Positions 19,125-30,100 of a stretch of 62,424 nucleotides of DNA are shown here, piece by piece (the stretch's first letter is position 1; every line of letters starts with the position of its first letter). The translations under genes and the position numbers were made by a program. A model generated the notes under the pieces. The model was not told where the DNA came from. It worked only from the letters and a program-made list of their open reading frames with translations, and ran no database searches. The stretch is from a virus: positions 1 to 62,424 of the IMG/VR virus record IMGVR_UViG_3300023210_000033. The stretch is one strand, 5' to 3'.

Positions 19125-20048
19125 ATGGCAATATTTTATTTAGACGGAACAACATTAACAAACTCATCAGCAGTATATGACGATGCAGATTTAACTACCT
19201 GCGCTGCAGATGGTTTTTATTCTGACGGAGTGGTGAGCAGAGAGCAGGTTAATTGCTCTTTACTTCCCGAACAGGTCTGTGTAACTTGTGCAGTACCTTG
19301 TGGAGAAACCATTTCAGGTAGTGGTAATCAAGGAATATACAAATTAGATTTGTTTACAGGAGATTCATCTAATGACGTGGGTGCTATAATAATAAAACTC
19401 GACCCATACGATGTCCCTGATGGAGTTAGAGCAACTTTCAACGGTGTAGTATACAACAAGGTTAGTTCACCTATAGACGGCTATCACGCCTCTCCTAACG
19501 CAGGTGCTTTTATTGTTGTTGGAAACACACAAGATGACTGCGGTCTTGTAGCAGGAGGCTTCTCAGGAAATCTTGTTGAAAAGGAATACGTGCAAGGGCA
19601 GGGGTTTGTAAGCACAGGTCAAAGTGTATTTGTTTCAATAGATGCAACTGATGTTTCTTTAACAACAAACCAAAGCCCCGGTGCGGTTGTAATGGTTATA
19701 CCAAAGCCATCACCCACACCTGCTATGATAAACATTGAATTTGTAGGTCCTTGTAGTGGAACAGGTTTTGGAGTAGAAGCTAATTGTCCTGTATTACTTA
19801 CAGGGTATCAATCATCTGACAAGCCTCAAATAAATTCAGATGGTGCTTGTAATGACCCTTTAGTAGTACAAATGTATAACGCACCTGTAACAGGAACAAG
19901 TGGCGTTCCGAATATACACGATTGGATTTTTATTGATGCTTACGGTTCACAGAGTCCTGCAGATGGGTTCTATCATATAGAAAACAATATTTGGATTGAA
20001 GTACAAAACGGAGTTGTAGTACAAAAAGGTCCGTGTGACCCAACTTAA
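19125..20048 (+). CDS. Cys-rich tail-associated protein
   Basis: 307 aa, not recognised. Fourteen or so cysteines, with an N-terminal ATTxxx-like segment containing VNCSLLPEQVCVTCAVPCGE, suggest disulfide bonds or metal binding outside the cell. The start MAIFYLDGTTLTNSSAVYDD resembles N-terminal adaptor segments of fibre-type proteins. It follows the stabilisation protein, whose C-terminus is also Cys-rich, and the two probably interact. Beta-rich with many Gly/Thr. Confidence 0.6.
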   Translation: MAIFYLDGTTLTNSSAVYDDADLTTCAADGFYSDGVVSREQVNCSLLPEQVCVTCAVPCGETISGSGNQGIYKLDLFTGDSSNDVGAIIIKLDPYDVPDGVRATFNGVVYNKVSSPIDGYHASPNAGAFIVVGNTQDDCGLVAGGFSGNLVEKEYVQGQGFVSTGQSVFVSIDATDVSLTTNQSPGAVVMVIPKPSPTPAMINIEFVGPCSGTGFGVEANCPVLLTGYQSSDKPQINSDGACNDPLVVQMYNAPVTGTSGVPNIHDWIFIDAYGSQSPADGFYHIENNIWIEVQNGVVVQKGPCDPT

Positions 20049-20059
20049 AAAAAAGAATT

Positions 20060-20887
20060 ATGGCAGACGATAGACCGGTAGCAGTTAAAGATAATTACAC
20101 ATTAAGTCACGACAATGGGGTGAAAGGATGGACTTCATTCTATTCTTATTTTCCTGACTATATGATAGGTATGAATAATTACTTCTATACATTTAACGGA
20201 GGTAACATTTACCGCCATAACACGAACGAGGTCAGAAACAACTACTATGGAGTGCAGTATTCAAGTCAGATTATTTCTGTATTTAATGATGAACCTTTAC
20301 AAAACAAGTTATTTAAAACGTTAAACATAGAAGGTGATGATAGTTGGGCTGCAACTGTAACTTCTGATATTCAAGATTCAGGATTTGTTCAAAGCAGTTG
20401 GTTTGAAAGAAAGGAACAATCATACTATGCGTTTATTAGAAATAGTGGAACAACTCCTGCCTCTATTGGAGAGTATGCATTACGTTCTTTAAATGGTATA
20501 AGTGATTCAATAAGTAACCTAACCATAGGTAACTCAACAACGTATGTGTTTTCACCATCAACTATAATTGGTTCTATCGTAAGTATAGGAGATTCTATCT
20601 ATTATGGACAACGTAATGGTGATGATGTTATTAATATTACTTGGGGTGGAAACATAACAGATATAAATGTAAACCCATTACAAGGGGCAAATAATATTGT
20701 CGCAGATGTAGTGGCAGGAGCAACTGCTCCTACCTCAGCTACAAACTTTATATTCTTTATAAAGAATGCAGTAGCAGAGTCACACGGTATTCTTGGACAC
20801 TATGCAGTATTTACAATAACAAACGGAAACACAAATGCCATTAACCTTTTTGCATTAGAGTCGGAGGTTATGAAAAGCTATCCTTAA
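20060..20887 (+). CDS. Tail-associated structural protein
   Basis: 275 aa, no certain family. Aromatic-rich beta protein: residues 20-70 contain GWTSFYSYFPDYMIGMNNYF and YTFNGGNIYRHN, a pattern seen in propeller-like portions of tail proteins in related phages, where it is sometimes fused to the stabilisation protein. Here it is a separate gene. Middle region ESYYAF and GSIVSIGDSIYYG look like further beta blades. Function in the virion is inferred from order. Confidence 0.6.
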   Translation: MADDRPVAVKDNYTLSHDNGVKGWTSFYSYFPDYMIGMNNYFYTFNGGNIYRHNTNEVRNNYYGVQYSSQIISVFNDEPLQNKLFKTLNIEGDDSWAATVTSDIQDSGFVQSSWFERKEQSYYAFIRNSGTTPASIGEYALRSLNGISDSISNLTIGNSTTYVFSPSTIIGSIVSIGDSIYYGQRNGDDVINITWGGNITDINVNPLQGANNIVADVVAGATAPTSATNFIFFIKNAVAESHGILGHYAVFTITNGNTNAINLFALESEVMKSYP

Positions 20888-20894
20888 AATTTAG

Positions 20895-20902
20895 TATCTT
20901 TG
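20895..20902 (+). promoter_or_regulatory. Promoter -7 box TATCTTTG upstream of the GNAT gene
   Basis: Exact TAnnTTTG match only seven bases before the ATG at 20909, so the transcript would be leaderless or nearly so. Confidence 0.5.
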
Positions 20903-20908
20903 TAGTGT

Positions 20909-21319
20909 ATGGAGTTTAATATTAGACCTCTCAATAGTAGTGATTACGATGATATTCTCTGCAAATGGTGGAAAGATTGGAAGTGGGATGCACCTCTAAG
21001 AGATTTTTTACCTGATAACGGGGAGGGTGGTATAATGATTTTAGATGGTGACGAACCTGTATGTGCAGGTTTTTTGTATACCACTAATTCAAATGTAGCT
21101 TGGGTCGATTGGATAGTGTCTTCAAGGACATATAGAAAAAAGCCTCATAGAAAAGAAGCTATTGTACTTTTAATTGATACTCTTACAAACATATGTAAGA
21201 ATAGTGGGGCAAAATACTCGTACGCTTTAATAAAGCATAAAGCATTAGCCGACACGTACTTATCCTTAGGATACACCAACGGAGATTCTTACACAACGGA
21301 GATGATAAAAAAACTATAA
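20909..21319 (+). CDS. GNAT-type N-acetyltransferase-like protein
   Basis: 136 aa. N-terminal IRPLNSSDYDDI, a central strand pair with VAWVDWIVSSRTYRKK, a helix (KEAIVLLIDTLTNICKNSG) and a final LGY...TTEMIKKL fit the small GNAT fold, which moves an acetyl group from acetyl-CoA to an amine. Similar small GNAT genes lie among tail and internal-virion genes in marine podoviruses. The acetyl-CoA loop (Q/R-x-x-G-x-G/A) is degenerate (RTYRKKPHR), so activity is unsure. A 15/16 near-copy of the palindrome lies at 21116-21131, encoding VSSRT. Confidence 0.6.
   Translation: MEFNIRPLNSSDYDDILCKWWKDWKWDAPLRDFLPDNGEGGIMILDGDEPVCAGFLYTTNSNVAWVDWIVSSRTYRKKPHRKEAIVLLIDTLTNICKNSGAKYSYALIKHKALADTYLSLGYTNGDSYTTEMIKKL
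21116..21131. repeat. Near-copy of the palindrome (15/16)
   Basis: GTGTC-TTCAAG-GACAT inside the GNAT gene, encoding VSSRT. Confidence 0.5.
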
Positions 21320-21320
21320 T

Positions 21321-22157
21321 ATGGGTGTAGCAACAGGAACGGCAATGTTGATTAGCGCAGGAGTTGGCTTAGCGGCAACAGGTGTTAGTGCAGGTATGTC
21401 TTTTGGACAGGCTAAGAAGCAGCGTAGAAAACAAATGGAGGCTGAAGCAGCCGCTAAAGAAAAAATGAACAAGGCTCGTAAGAAACTTGAAGTTAATTTT
21501 GCGGATGCTTTATCAATACAAAAAGAACCATACGAAAGACAGAGAGAAGCGCTTTTATCAGCAGGTTCTCAAGCATTAGAAGCCGGTGTTGAAAGCGAAA
21601 GAGGTGGCGCTGCTACCGCAGGTAGAGTACTTGCTGCTCAGAATGAAGGGCAAGGAAAAGTTCGTGATGCTATGAATACTGATATGCAGCAAATAGAGCA
21701 GTTCAAAGTAGAAGAAGATTCAAGGCTTAGAGATATTGGTGTTCAATTAGATTTAAGTGAAGTTGAAGGTGCACAAAAAGCCGCAGCAGTAGCAGAACAA
21801 AAAGCAAACATAGCTAATCAACAAGGAGTGCAAAGTACTTTGAGTTTTATAAAGCAAGGAGCAGCTATGTTACCACAAGACTTTTCAAATGTTAAGACCG
21901 TAACTCCTGAGAACAATACCGTGCCCCCTATTGGTAGTACAATAATGTCAACAGGAACTACTTTAAATCCTGCATTACAGACAGGTTTAAACCTACAAGC
22001 CCCAAATTTATTTGGTAATCAACCTACCGTTGGTTTTAAGGCTTTACAACAACAACCTCAATCACCATTTCAGTTAGACCCAAATCTATACCCAAACCTG
22101 TATAACCTTCAACAACAAGGAGTATATGGAACACCAAATCCGTTTAATATCACGTAA
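21321..22157 (+). CDS. Internal virion protein (small ejection protein)
   Basis: 278 aa. N-terminal hydrophobic Gly/Ala-rich helix (TAMLISAGVGLAATGVSAGM) followed by a basic stretch (KKQRRKQ) and a long Ala/Glu/Lys coiled coil, then a Pro/Gln-rich tail. This matches the layout of T7 gp14-type internal proteins that form a channel across the outer membrane during DNA ejection. First of three consecutive internal-protein candidates of increasing size. Confidence 0.65.
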   Translation: MGVATGTAMLISAGVGLAATGVSAGMSFGQAKKQRRKQMEAEAAAKEKMNKARKKLEVNFADALSIQKEPYERQREALLSAGSQALEAGVESERGGAATAGRVLAAQNEGQGKVRDAMNTDMQQIEQFKVEEDSRLRDIGVQLDLSEVEGAQKAAAVAEQKANIANQQGVQSTLSFIKQGAAMLPQDFSNVKTVTPENNTVPPIGSTIMSTGTTLNPALQTGLNLQAPNLFGNQPTVGFKALQQQPQSPFQLDPNLYPNLYNLQQQGVYGTPNPFNIT

Positions 22158-22160
22158 GCA

Positions 22161-24143
22161 ATGGCAGGAACATATTATAAATACGAACCTCGTGACCCTC
22201 AGACTGAATTAAATTGGGCTGAGATAGGTGAAAACTTTACTAATATCTTAGCTAAAGAGCGAGAGGTAAGGGCTGAAAGAATTAAAGACATTAACGCTTC
22301 TACTGATGCGTTTATGGCTAACATAGCAAATAAGCCACAGGGTGATTCCACATCTATTAGAGAGTGGGGATTAAAGTATGGTGAGACTGCAACTAAAACA
22401 TTACAAACACAAATTGCTGCATTAAAATCAGGAGACCTTAAGTTAAATGACTTTCTTGTAAACCGTCAAAACTTAGCAGACGGTACAGACCAAGCGTTTA
22501 GTTTGATGCAAGATTATCAAGATGTATACGCTAAGAAAATGGAGCGTATGAAATCTCAAAATCCTGATGCCTCATCTCAAGAATTAGAGATATGGCTTAT
22601 GGAAAACGCAGAAGGCTTTGCTGACTTTAATCGTAGTGAACTATACGTTAATCCTGAGAATGGAAAGGTAAGCGTTGCTTTTAAATACAAGAATCCTGAG
22701 ACAGGGGTTATGGAAATGTCAACAAACCCAAATGACCTTGTGGCAGTTAGTGCATTAAAAGGACAGTTAACAGGGGAGTTTGATAAGTATAACGTAGACA
22801 AAGCCACACAAGCGTGGGTAGATGGCGTAGGTGCTTGGGAGGTTGTTGCTAAAACACAGGATGGTAGTAGAACAAGAGCAGCACAAATACTTACAAGTGT
22901 TGACCCTATGCTTAAAAGAATAAGCAAAGAGGAAGCTGAAGCATTAGGCATAGACCCTAAGGCAGTAGAGGCTATTAATTACTACATAGAAGCGGAAGAC
23001 GATTACATTAGTGGTCAAATGAGTAATCTATTTAATATGACATCAGTACTAACAAATGGTATTGGTATGAAAAATGGACAGGCTTACACTTTTACTTTTG
23101 ATGAAGCGGAAGCTAAAAACAGTAAAGGAGAAATTATATTAATGGAGAGAACCGCTCAAGGTCCTCAACCTGTTTTTGATAAAGCAAGAAATCCATATGC
23201 TGATGAGCAAAAGGATGCGGTGTATGGCTATATGCGTAACGCAATACGTAATAAGATTGACAAAACTTCTGAGATTAAAACTTTTAATGAGTGGAACGAC
23301 AAGTCTCAAACAGATAAAAACAAAGGCGACAAACTTAAGAAGGATAAAAACATTATGAGTAATGTTTCTAAACTTTATTATGGAGATGAAAATGAAGTTG
23401 AAGAAGCTATTTCATTTATTAGAAGTGCGAACCCTAATATCGATGAGATTGACAGAGATGGTAATAGTGTTATTGTAACATTCCTTGACGGTACACCTTC
23501 AGAGACAATATCATTTACAGGTGCAGATAGTAAAACGTTAGGTCAAGAACAATGGGTAGGAGGAGCAGTTAACTTCTTCTTAAAAGGCAACGATAAAATT
23601 CAAGATGTAAATGCCGCAATAAAAGCAGGTGGTATTAACGCAAGTAAAACATTTAATAGTACTTCTACAGGATTCGGTGCAGGTGAAAGTACAAGTACAG
23701 AAGACCTTAGTGCTGCATATGATAGACTTGTGAGAGAAGACTCAGGTCTGAAACCAAATATGTTTGTAGCTGATGATGAAGCAAAAACAAAAGAAAACTT
23801 AACAGGAGTTGTGGCTAATCTACCGGGCTTAGGTGCATATACTGTAGATACTTCAGGCGCTTTTGACAATATTGACATCAAAGATGCTGAAGGCAAAGTA
23901 GTTAAGACTTTTGATTTAGATGCAGATGATGGATTTGACCCTGCTCAAGCTGCTAAATTTGTAGATGAATTATTAGCTTTATCTAAAGAGGCTCACTTAG
24001 GTGGAGCATCTGACCAAATCGCAACAATGTCTCTTACTGTAGGAGATAGAGCAGCGGTCACAAAAAATAGCAACAGGACAAGTGGTAGAAGAAATACTGC
24101 AGAGAAAAAAACTAATCCATCAGGGGTAGGCTCACAATATTAA
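22161..24143 (+). CDS. Internal virion protein (middle ejection protein)
   Basis: 660 aa, mainly charged helices, with no signal peptide or membrane segment. The N-terminal part (ELNWAEIGENFTNILAKERE) and an Asp/Asn/Lys-rich C-terminus look like the second ejection protein of podoviruses (T7 gp15 position). No catalytic motif recognised. It starts three bases after the previous stop and ends eleven bases before the 2907-aa gene, so the three are almost certainly co-expressed. Confidence 0.6.
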   Translation: MAGTYYKYEPRDPQTELNWAEIGENFTNILAKEREVRAERIKDINASTDAFMANIANKPQGDSTSIREWGLKYGETATKTLQTQIAALKSGDLKLNDFLVNRQNLADGTDQAFSLMQDYQDVYAKKMERMKSQNPDASSQELEIWLMENAEGFADFNRSELYVNPENGKVSVAFKYKNPETGVMEMSTNPNDLVAVSALKGQLTGEFDKYNVDKATQAWVDGVGAWEVVAKTQDGSRTRAAQILTSVDPMLKRISKEEAEALGIDPKAVEAINYYIEAEDDYISGQMSNLFNMTSVLTNGIGMKNGQAYTFTFDEAEAKNSKGEIILMERTAQGPQPVFDKARNPYADEQKDAVYGYMRNAIRNKIDKTSEIKTFNEWNDKSQTDKNKGDKLKKDKNIMSNVSKLYYGDENEVEEAISFIRSANPNIDEIDRDGNSVIVTFLDGTPSETISFTGADSKTLGQEQWVGGAVNFFLKGNDKIQDVNAAIKAGGINASKTFNSTSTGFGAGESTSTEDLSAAYDRLVREDSGLKPNMFVADDEAKTKENLTGVVANLPGLGAYTVDTSGAFDNIDIKDAEGKVVKTFDLDADDGFDPAQAAKFVDELLALSKEAHLGGASDQIATMSLTVGDRAAVTKNSNRTSGRRNTAEKKTNPSGVGSQY

Positions 24144-24154
24144 TAAAAAGTAAT

Positions 24155-27100
24155 ATGAACGAACAAGCTATACAAGACGCATATAAATTATTCGTTGAAA
24201 ATGGATATAGTAAATCAATAGATGAATTCAAAGTATTGATGAAGGGAAACAACAATGCACGTGAAGATATGTATAAGTTGTTTGTCAATCAAGGATACAG
24301 AAAATCTAAAGAAGACTTTGGTGTACTTATGGGAGTGTCTTCAAAGACACCACCTGTAAAAAAAAAAGACGATTCGGAATTACTTGGGGAAGATGGTTCT
24401 TCGGGTTCTGCAGAGATTAAGACCCTTCCAACTGACCGTGAAGAGTTAAAAGAACTACTCTCAAGAAAGCCTCCTGTTGTAGGACAAGATACAGGAGAAG
24501 ACTTTTACAGAAATCCTATGAAGAGCATAGGAATGTATCCTTCACAAGAGCAGGTAGATGGAGCAATTCAGCAACAGTTTGCTGACTTTCAAAAGACTGC
24601 TGAAGTTGCTGAACAGGATGCTCCTTTTTTAAGTAAGAGACAAGAAGAAGAAGAGGATGCTGCAAGAGTAGCAAATGAAACCCTTATAGTAGACAGAGAA
24701 GCAGCGCTAAAAACAGAAGACTTTCAAGCAGCATTAGCAGCAACAGATGCCAAGTCTATGGAGATGGACGAAGAAGATGCTATATCATACTTTACTAACC
24801 TGTATGGAAAATATGGGTTTGTATTTAGAGAGGTAGGAATGGGAGATGCTATGGAAGTTATAGCTACTGATGGTTCTACTAAAACCATAGACCTTCAAAC
24901 CATAATGTCTAACGACAAAGAAGCATCAGCATTAAGAAGTTTCGTAAAGGGTAATGCACACGCTGCGGCTGATGTTCCTGAAAACCAAGATGAAATAACA
25001 AATGCAGTAAGAGCAAACAACTTAAGAAAAACTCCACGCTTAAACGATGACGGAACTGAGTCTACAGTTAAATTTCAATCAGCAAATATAGATGGAAGAG
25101 AAGTAGTATACCCTACATTATTCCCCGATGCTGATGGTGATTTCTATGGTAGTGACCCAAGTTGGTGGAAAGAACTTGATGGTGTAGAAGCCTATGAAGA
25201 AGCAGTAAAAAGAGGAGAGGTTTTCTACTTTGATGACCCTGAAAAAGCTGCTGAGTTTTCTGAAGGAAGTTGGAAGAGTATAAACAGAGTAGACGGAGAA
25301 GCTAATAAGTTTTACAAAGACAGAGGTTTAGATTACGGTTCATACAAAAAGATGCACGACAGATATGAAGAAGTTATGTCTACCATTAGTGCTATCGAGG
25401 ATTCTCCTTATTACAAAAAAGATTTATCAGCAGAAGAACAAGAAAAGTTAGGGTATCTCTATGTCAATGGGAGAAAGAGAAGTGACCGTGAAGCAATATT
25501 AAAAGAGTTAAATGATGAGGCAGACGAATTAAGACCTCAAGTAAATCAAGATGAATTTCAAAGAGTCCGTGAAGACTTTGATTTAGTTCTTGATAAACAA
25601 TATAGAAAGCAATCTAAAATAGCTGCATACAAAGGACAAGAAGCTGATGCGATAATGGATGACGTTGACGTAAAATCTCTTCAGCAATTTGGTGTACCTG
25701 CTAAGGATATAACTAAGATTGTACCTAAGACTGATTTAGAAAAAGAATTAATCAGAGGAATAAACGAAGAGTACCAATCCGCTGCAAACAATCAAAAATT
25801 AGCTGCTGATGCTTATCAAGTTTCAAGAACTTGGCTTGATGCTAAGGTAGATAAACAAGCACGTGATGCTTACGTAGATGATTGGTCTTCCGTATCTAAT
25901 GCTTGGGAAGGTGGGTTAGCAAACGGGAAGGTTGGTAATATGATATTAGCCCTGTCGTTAGGCATTGAAGATGTTGATAGCGATTCAAGTACAGAAGAGG
26001 TAGCTTCAAAGATTATTGAGTATATGAAACAAGCACAGACGGGTAAAACCGGACGTACTCAAAGAAGATGGCACAATGCTCGAGGTTTTCAAGAAGCCTT
26101 TGATGTGTTTAAAGATAATCCTGCTGAATTAGCCTTAACCTTAGCGGCTCAGAGTATGAGTCAAATGTTACCATATGGATATAAGTTAATAATAGGTGGT
26201 ACTGCAGCAGGTGCAGGTACAGGAGCAGTATACGGTAGTGTTGTTCCCGGTGCAGGTACTGCAGCAGGTGCAGTAGGTGGAGCAGGTTATGGTTTCAGAA
26301 CAGGGTTCGCTTCTACAATGGTAGCTTTAGAGTATACCAATGCAGTAATGGATGCTGCACGTAAGAGGTACAATGTAATGAATCCTGAAGAGTTGGCGAT
26401 GGCTCTCCAAGATAAGGAAGTGTGGGACGAAGGTAGAGAGATAGGTTTAAAAAGAGGTTTAACTATTGGTGCGGTAGATTTCTTTGCAATGGGATTAGCA
26501 GGTCGTGTTTTTAAAACAGGATTATTAGCGAGTAGAACTGCAAGGGTAGCAGCGGTAGGTGCTGAACGAGTGGTGTTTGACCCTATTGCTGAAGGTGTTG
26601 GAGAAGCACTTGCTCAGGTAGTAGCAGGTCAAGAGTTAGACGGTAAAGAGATAGCGGCTGAAATGATTGGTGGTTTAGGTAACAACACACCTATGGCAGC
26701 CTATAATGTTTTTATGGATAACCAAGCAACGACTAAGTTAGATATAGCTAACACTATGATGTCGCTTGACGGATTCTCTACATTGAATTATAGTGATAAG
26801 CGAATTATGAATTTCGCTAACAATATGGAAACGTTAGGTCAGTTAACTCCTGAACAAAACCAACTGATACAAGAGAATATTGGTTTAAGAAGAGAAGCAA
26901 GAAGCCTAATGGGTATTGGTGGAAACAAAATCACAGATGCTCTAATGTCTCAGTCTTCTCCTGCAATAGAAGCAAGACTATCAAAGTTATTAGCAGCAAG
27001 AAATGAGTTAAGTTCTACTCCAAATAGGAAGCAAGTATTTTCTCAAAAGATAAAAGATATTAATACAGAGATATCAGATATTGTAACCAACAAAAAACTA

Positions 27101-30100
27101 AGACCTGATGAGCAGCAAGTATTACTTGCAGGTGAAGGGGTAATTGGTGTACAAGAACAACAGTCAGGTTCAGATATAAGAACAGGAGTTAAGAAGTATG
27201 CCATAAATGGTAAGACATTTACACGTGAGGCTTTCCTTGCAGAGTTAGAAAAATTAAATAACAAAAAATTACTTAAGTCTGCGATACAAGTAGACAATGA
27301 TGAAGAGGCTTTTGAAGAAGTAGATAAAAGAATTACTGCTGCTGAGAATGAAACGTCTAACAAGCCTGTTACTACACCTAAGAAGATAGTAATGAATGAT
27401 GAGGGTGTATTGGTTGAAGAACAAGTTGATATAGTTAATAACGAAAACACACAAGACAATGCCATTCAAGAGTCAAGCACAGAGAGCGTGGATGCACAAG
27501 AACAAACCCAAGATAGCGAGACGTTGGGAGAACGAGTACAAACTGAAGGACAGATTGCCGAAGAGGTTACATCCCAAGAGGAGGTAATAGCCGAAGAGGT
27601 TACACCTGAATTAGAGCAAGAGGTTAATGACCTTAAAAATATGCTTGAGCCTGACAGTAAAAAACAATTCCAACTTGATGATACCACTATTACTCCTGAG
27701 AGAAAAAAGAAATTAGAAAAGAGAGCGACAGAATTGATGGAAGAAATTCAACCTGAACTAAGTGAGAAATCATTTGTGGTTGAAGAGACCTCGGTTACTC
27801 CTACTCCTGTTGTTGTTACAGAGAACAAGGAACTTGAAAGTAAAGTTCCTAAGATGAAGGTCCAAGATTTGGAAGGTAAAAGAATCAATCTTGTTATGGC
27901 TGACCAATTAAAGGTAGATGAAAAAAGAATGGGTGGACCTTTCTTTCCATTACAAGAGGGAGTGTATGGTAAGCAAATAGCTTGGGCTTCTATTAGTGTT
28001 GATGCAGCAAGAGAGATTATAAAAGGTTCTATTGGTGCTGACTATGCTATCGTATACAATATGTCTCCTTCTGCGGTAGACTCAAACGTGGTGCTATTAG
28101 ATTCTCTTATTGAAAAAGTTGAAGAGTCAGAAAATAGTGAAGCCATCTTTGAAGCAATGATGGAAGACTTATCTAATAAAAAGTTTGGAGGTAAAACAGA
28201 TATAGTAAATGCAATCGCTCAAAGGTCTCAGTCTTTAGAAGAGTTTAAAGGATTGTTTATGGAGTTGGACGTAGATACTAAGGCTGCTATCTTCAAGGCA
28301 GTTCTTCCTTTAGCTAACGTTGAAGCAGGTACAAAGGTTGGTAAGTTGTTTGCTGCTGAAGGGGTGACACAAGAATCATTACGAGCGGAAAATGTAGAGC
28401 AGTTTGCATCTGATTTACCAATGGGTTCTATGACTATGGTTTTAAAAATCACAGACAAGAATGGTAACCCTATTACAAAAGAGAATATTGATGATGCTAT
28501 TGTAACTCAAGAGCAACAAAAAGCAGAAGGAATAAAAACACATAAAAACTACCCTGTTTATATTAGAGGTGAGGCAGTTGCTATGATGGAAAACACAGTT
28601 CCGTTTTGGTCTGTTAACAAGAATGCTTTAAGTACAATCAACGCTAAGGTAGATGGTATAGTTAAAAAGAAGGTAGCCGCTAAGATAGATAAGAAGACAG
28701 GAGAAGTTAAAGCAGAGGCAACAACAAGAAATACTACTGCAAGTGAAGCACGTAGCGCAGAGATGCGTAGAGCCTCAATGAAAGCAGGAACTAACTTTGA
28801 AGTAACAGAAGCTACCAAAACAAACTACGAAAGATTTATAACTAAACTTACAAAGTCTTTCCCTAACACAGAGGTAGTAACAAGTCAAGAAGCATTTGAT
28901 GAACTAACATCTGAACTCAATGCTCAGAAGTTAATGACTAAAAATCAAAAGGTTTATGGTGCAGTTTACAATGGTAAGCTATACTTGAATCCTGCCCTTG
29001 AAAACTATGACACACCGGTTCACGAGTTCGGTCACTTGTGGTTAAACACGGCTAAGGCTTTAACTCCTGAGACATACGAGAAAGGATTGTCACTTGTAAA
29101 AGGAACTCAGTATGAATCTGATGTAAGAAACAGTAAGTCATACAAGAAGGTTATAAAACAAATGATTGCTGATGGTGCTACAGAATCTGAGATTGAAGCA
29201 TACATTCTTGAAGAAGCCCTTGCTACTGCAATAGGAAACAAAGGTGCTTCATTTGCTACCGCTGCACAAAAGAAAAACTTTAAGGCTTGGTTGGAGCAGT
29301 TGTTTGATTTCGTAAAAAAACTAACAGGTATATCTAAGTTAAGTGCGGAGCAAATACAAGACCTGTCTCTTGATGAATTTACAGAGGCGGTAGTCGTAGA
29401 CCTTTTATCGGAGAACAAGGCTTTCAAAGAAGCTGAGAGTGCAGTACTATCCGATGCGCTACAACTTAGCTTAGCGCCTGACACCTCGCCTGATGCTATT
29501 GTTAGAATGGCAAGAGAGCAAGGCTTTACTGATGATGCGATACGAGTTGTATTAAAAGACAGGGGTTTAAGTGCAACAAGAATATCAGAAGCCATCAAGG
29601 TACAGAGAGACCTTATGACTACTATGCCAAAAGAGTTTGGTAATGTAGAGGGTGGTGCTACAGTTGGCTTAGAATTGTTTAATGAAATAAAAGATGGTGT
29701 TCAATCATTCTCTACAGAAGGACCGAGAGGAGGTAGAGGAACAACAAGAACTAAAACTTTTGGTGAGATTAGAGCCAAGGCTCAAGAGTTGTTAGTAGAA
29801 TCTCGTGTGTATAAAAGACAAGACTCTCAAATTCAAATGGAAATGAGAGTTGCTTTAGACAGACAACTTGGTATTAGAAACAATCCTCAGGTAACAAGAG
29901 AGATAGGCGCTATACGAAATGCATTAAAGCAAAGAAAAATAGGTAAGGATAATATTACTGAAGCACAAAGAAGACTTAGAAACTTTATAAGAAAGGCTCT
30001 TCCTGATTCTAAAAACTACAGAAGAAAAAGTATAAACAAGTTGTTGTCTATAATTAATTCAACAACACCTACTAACTTCCAAGGACAGGCAGTTAAAGTT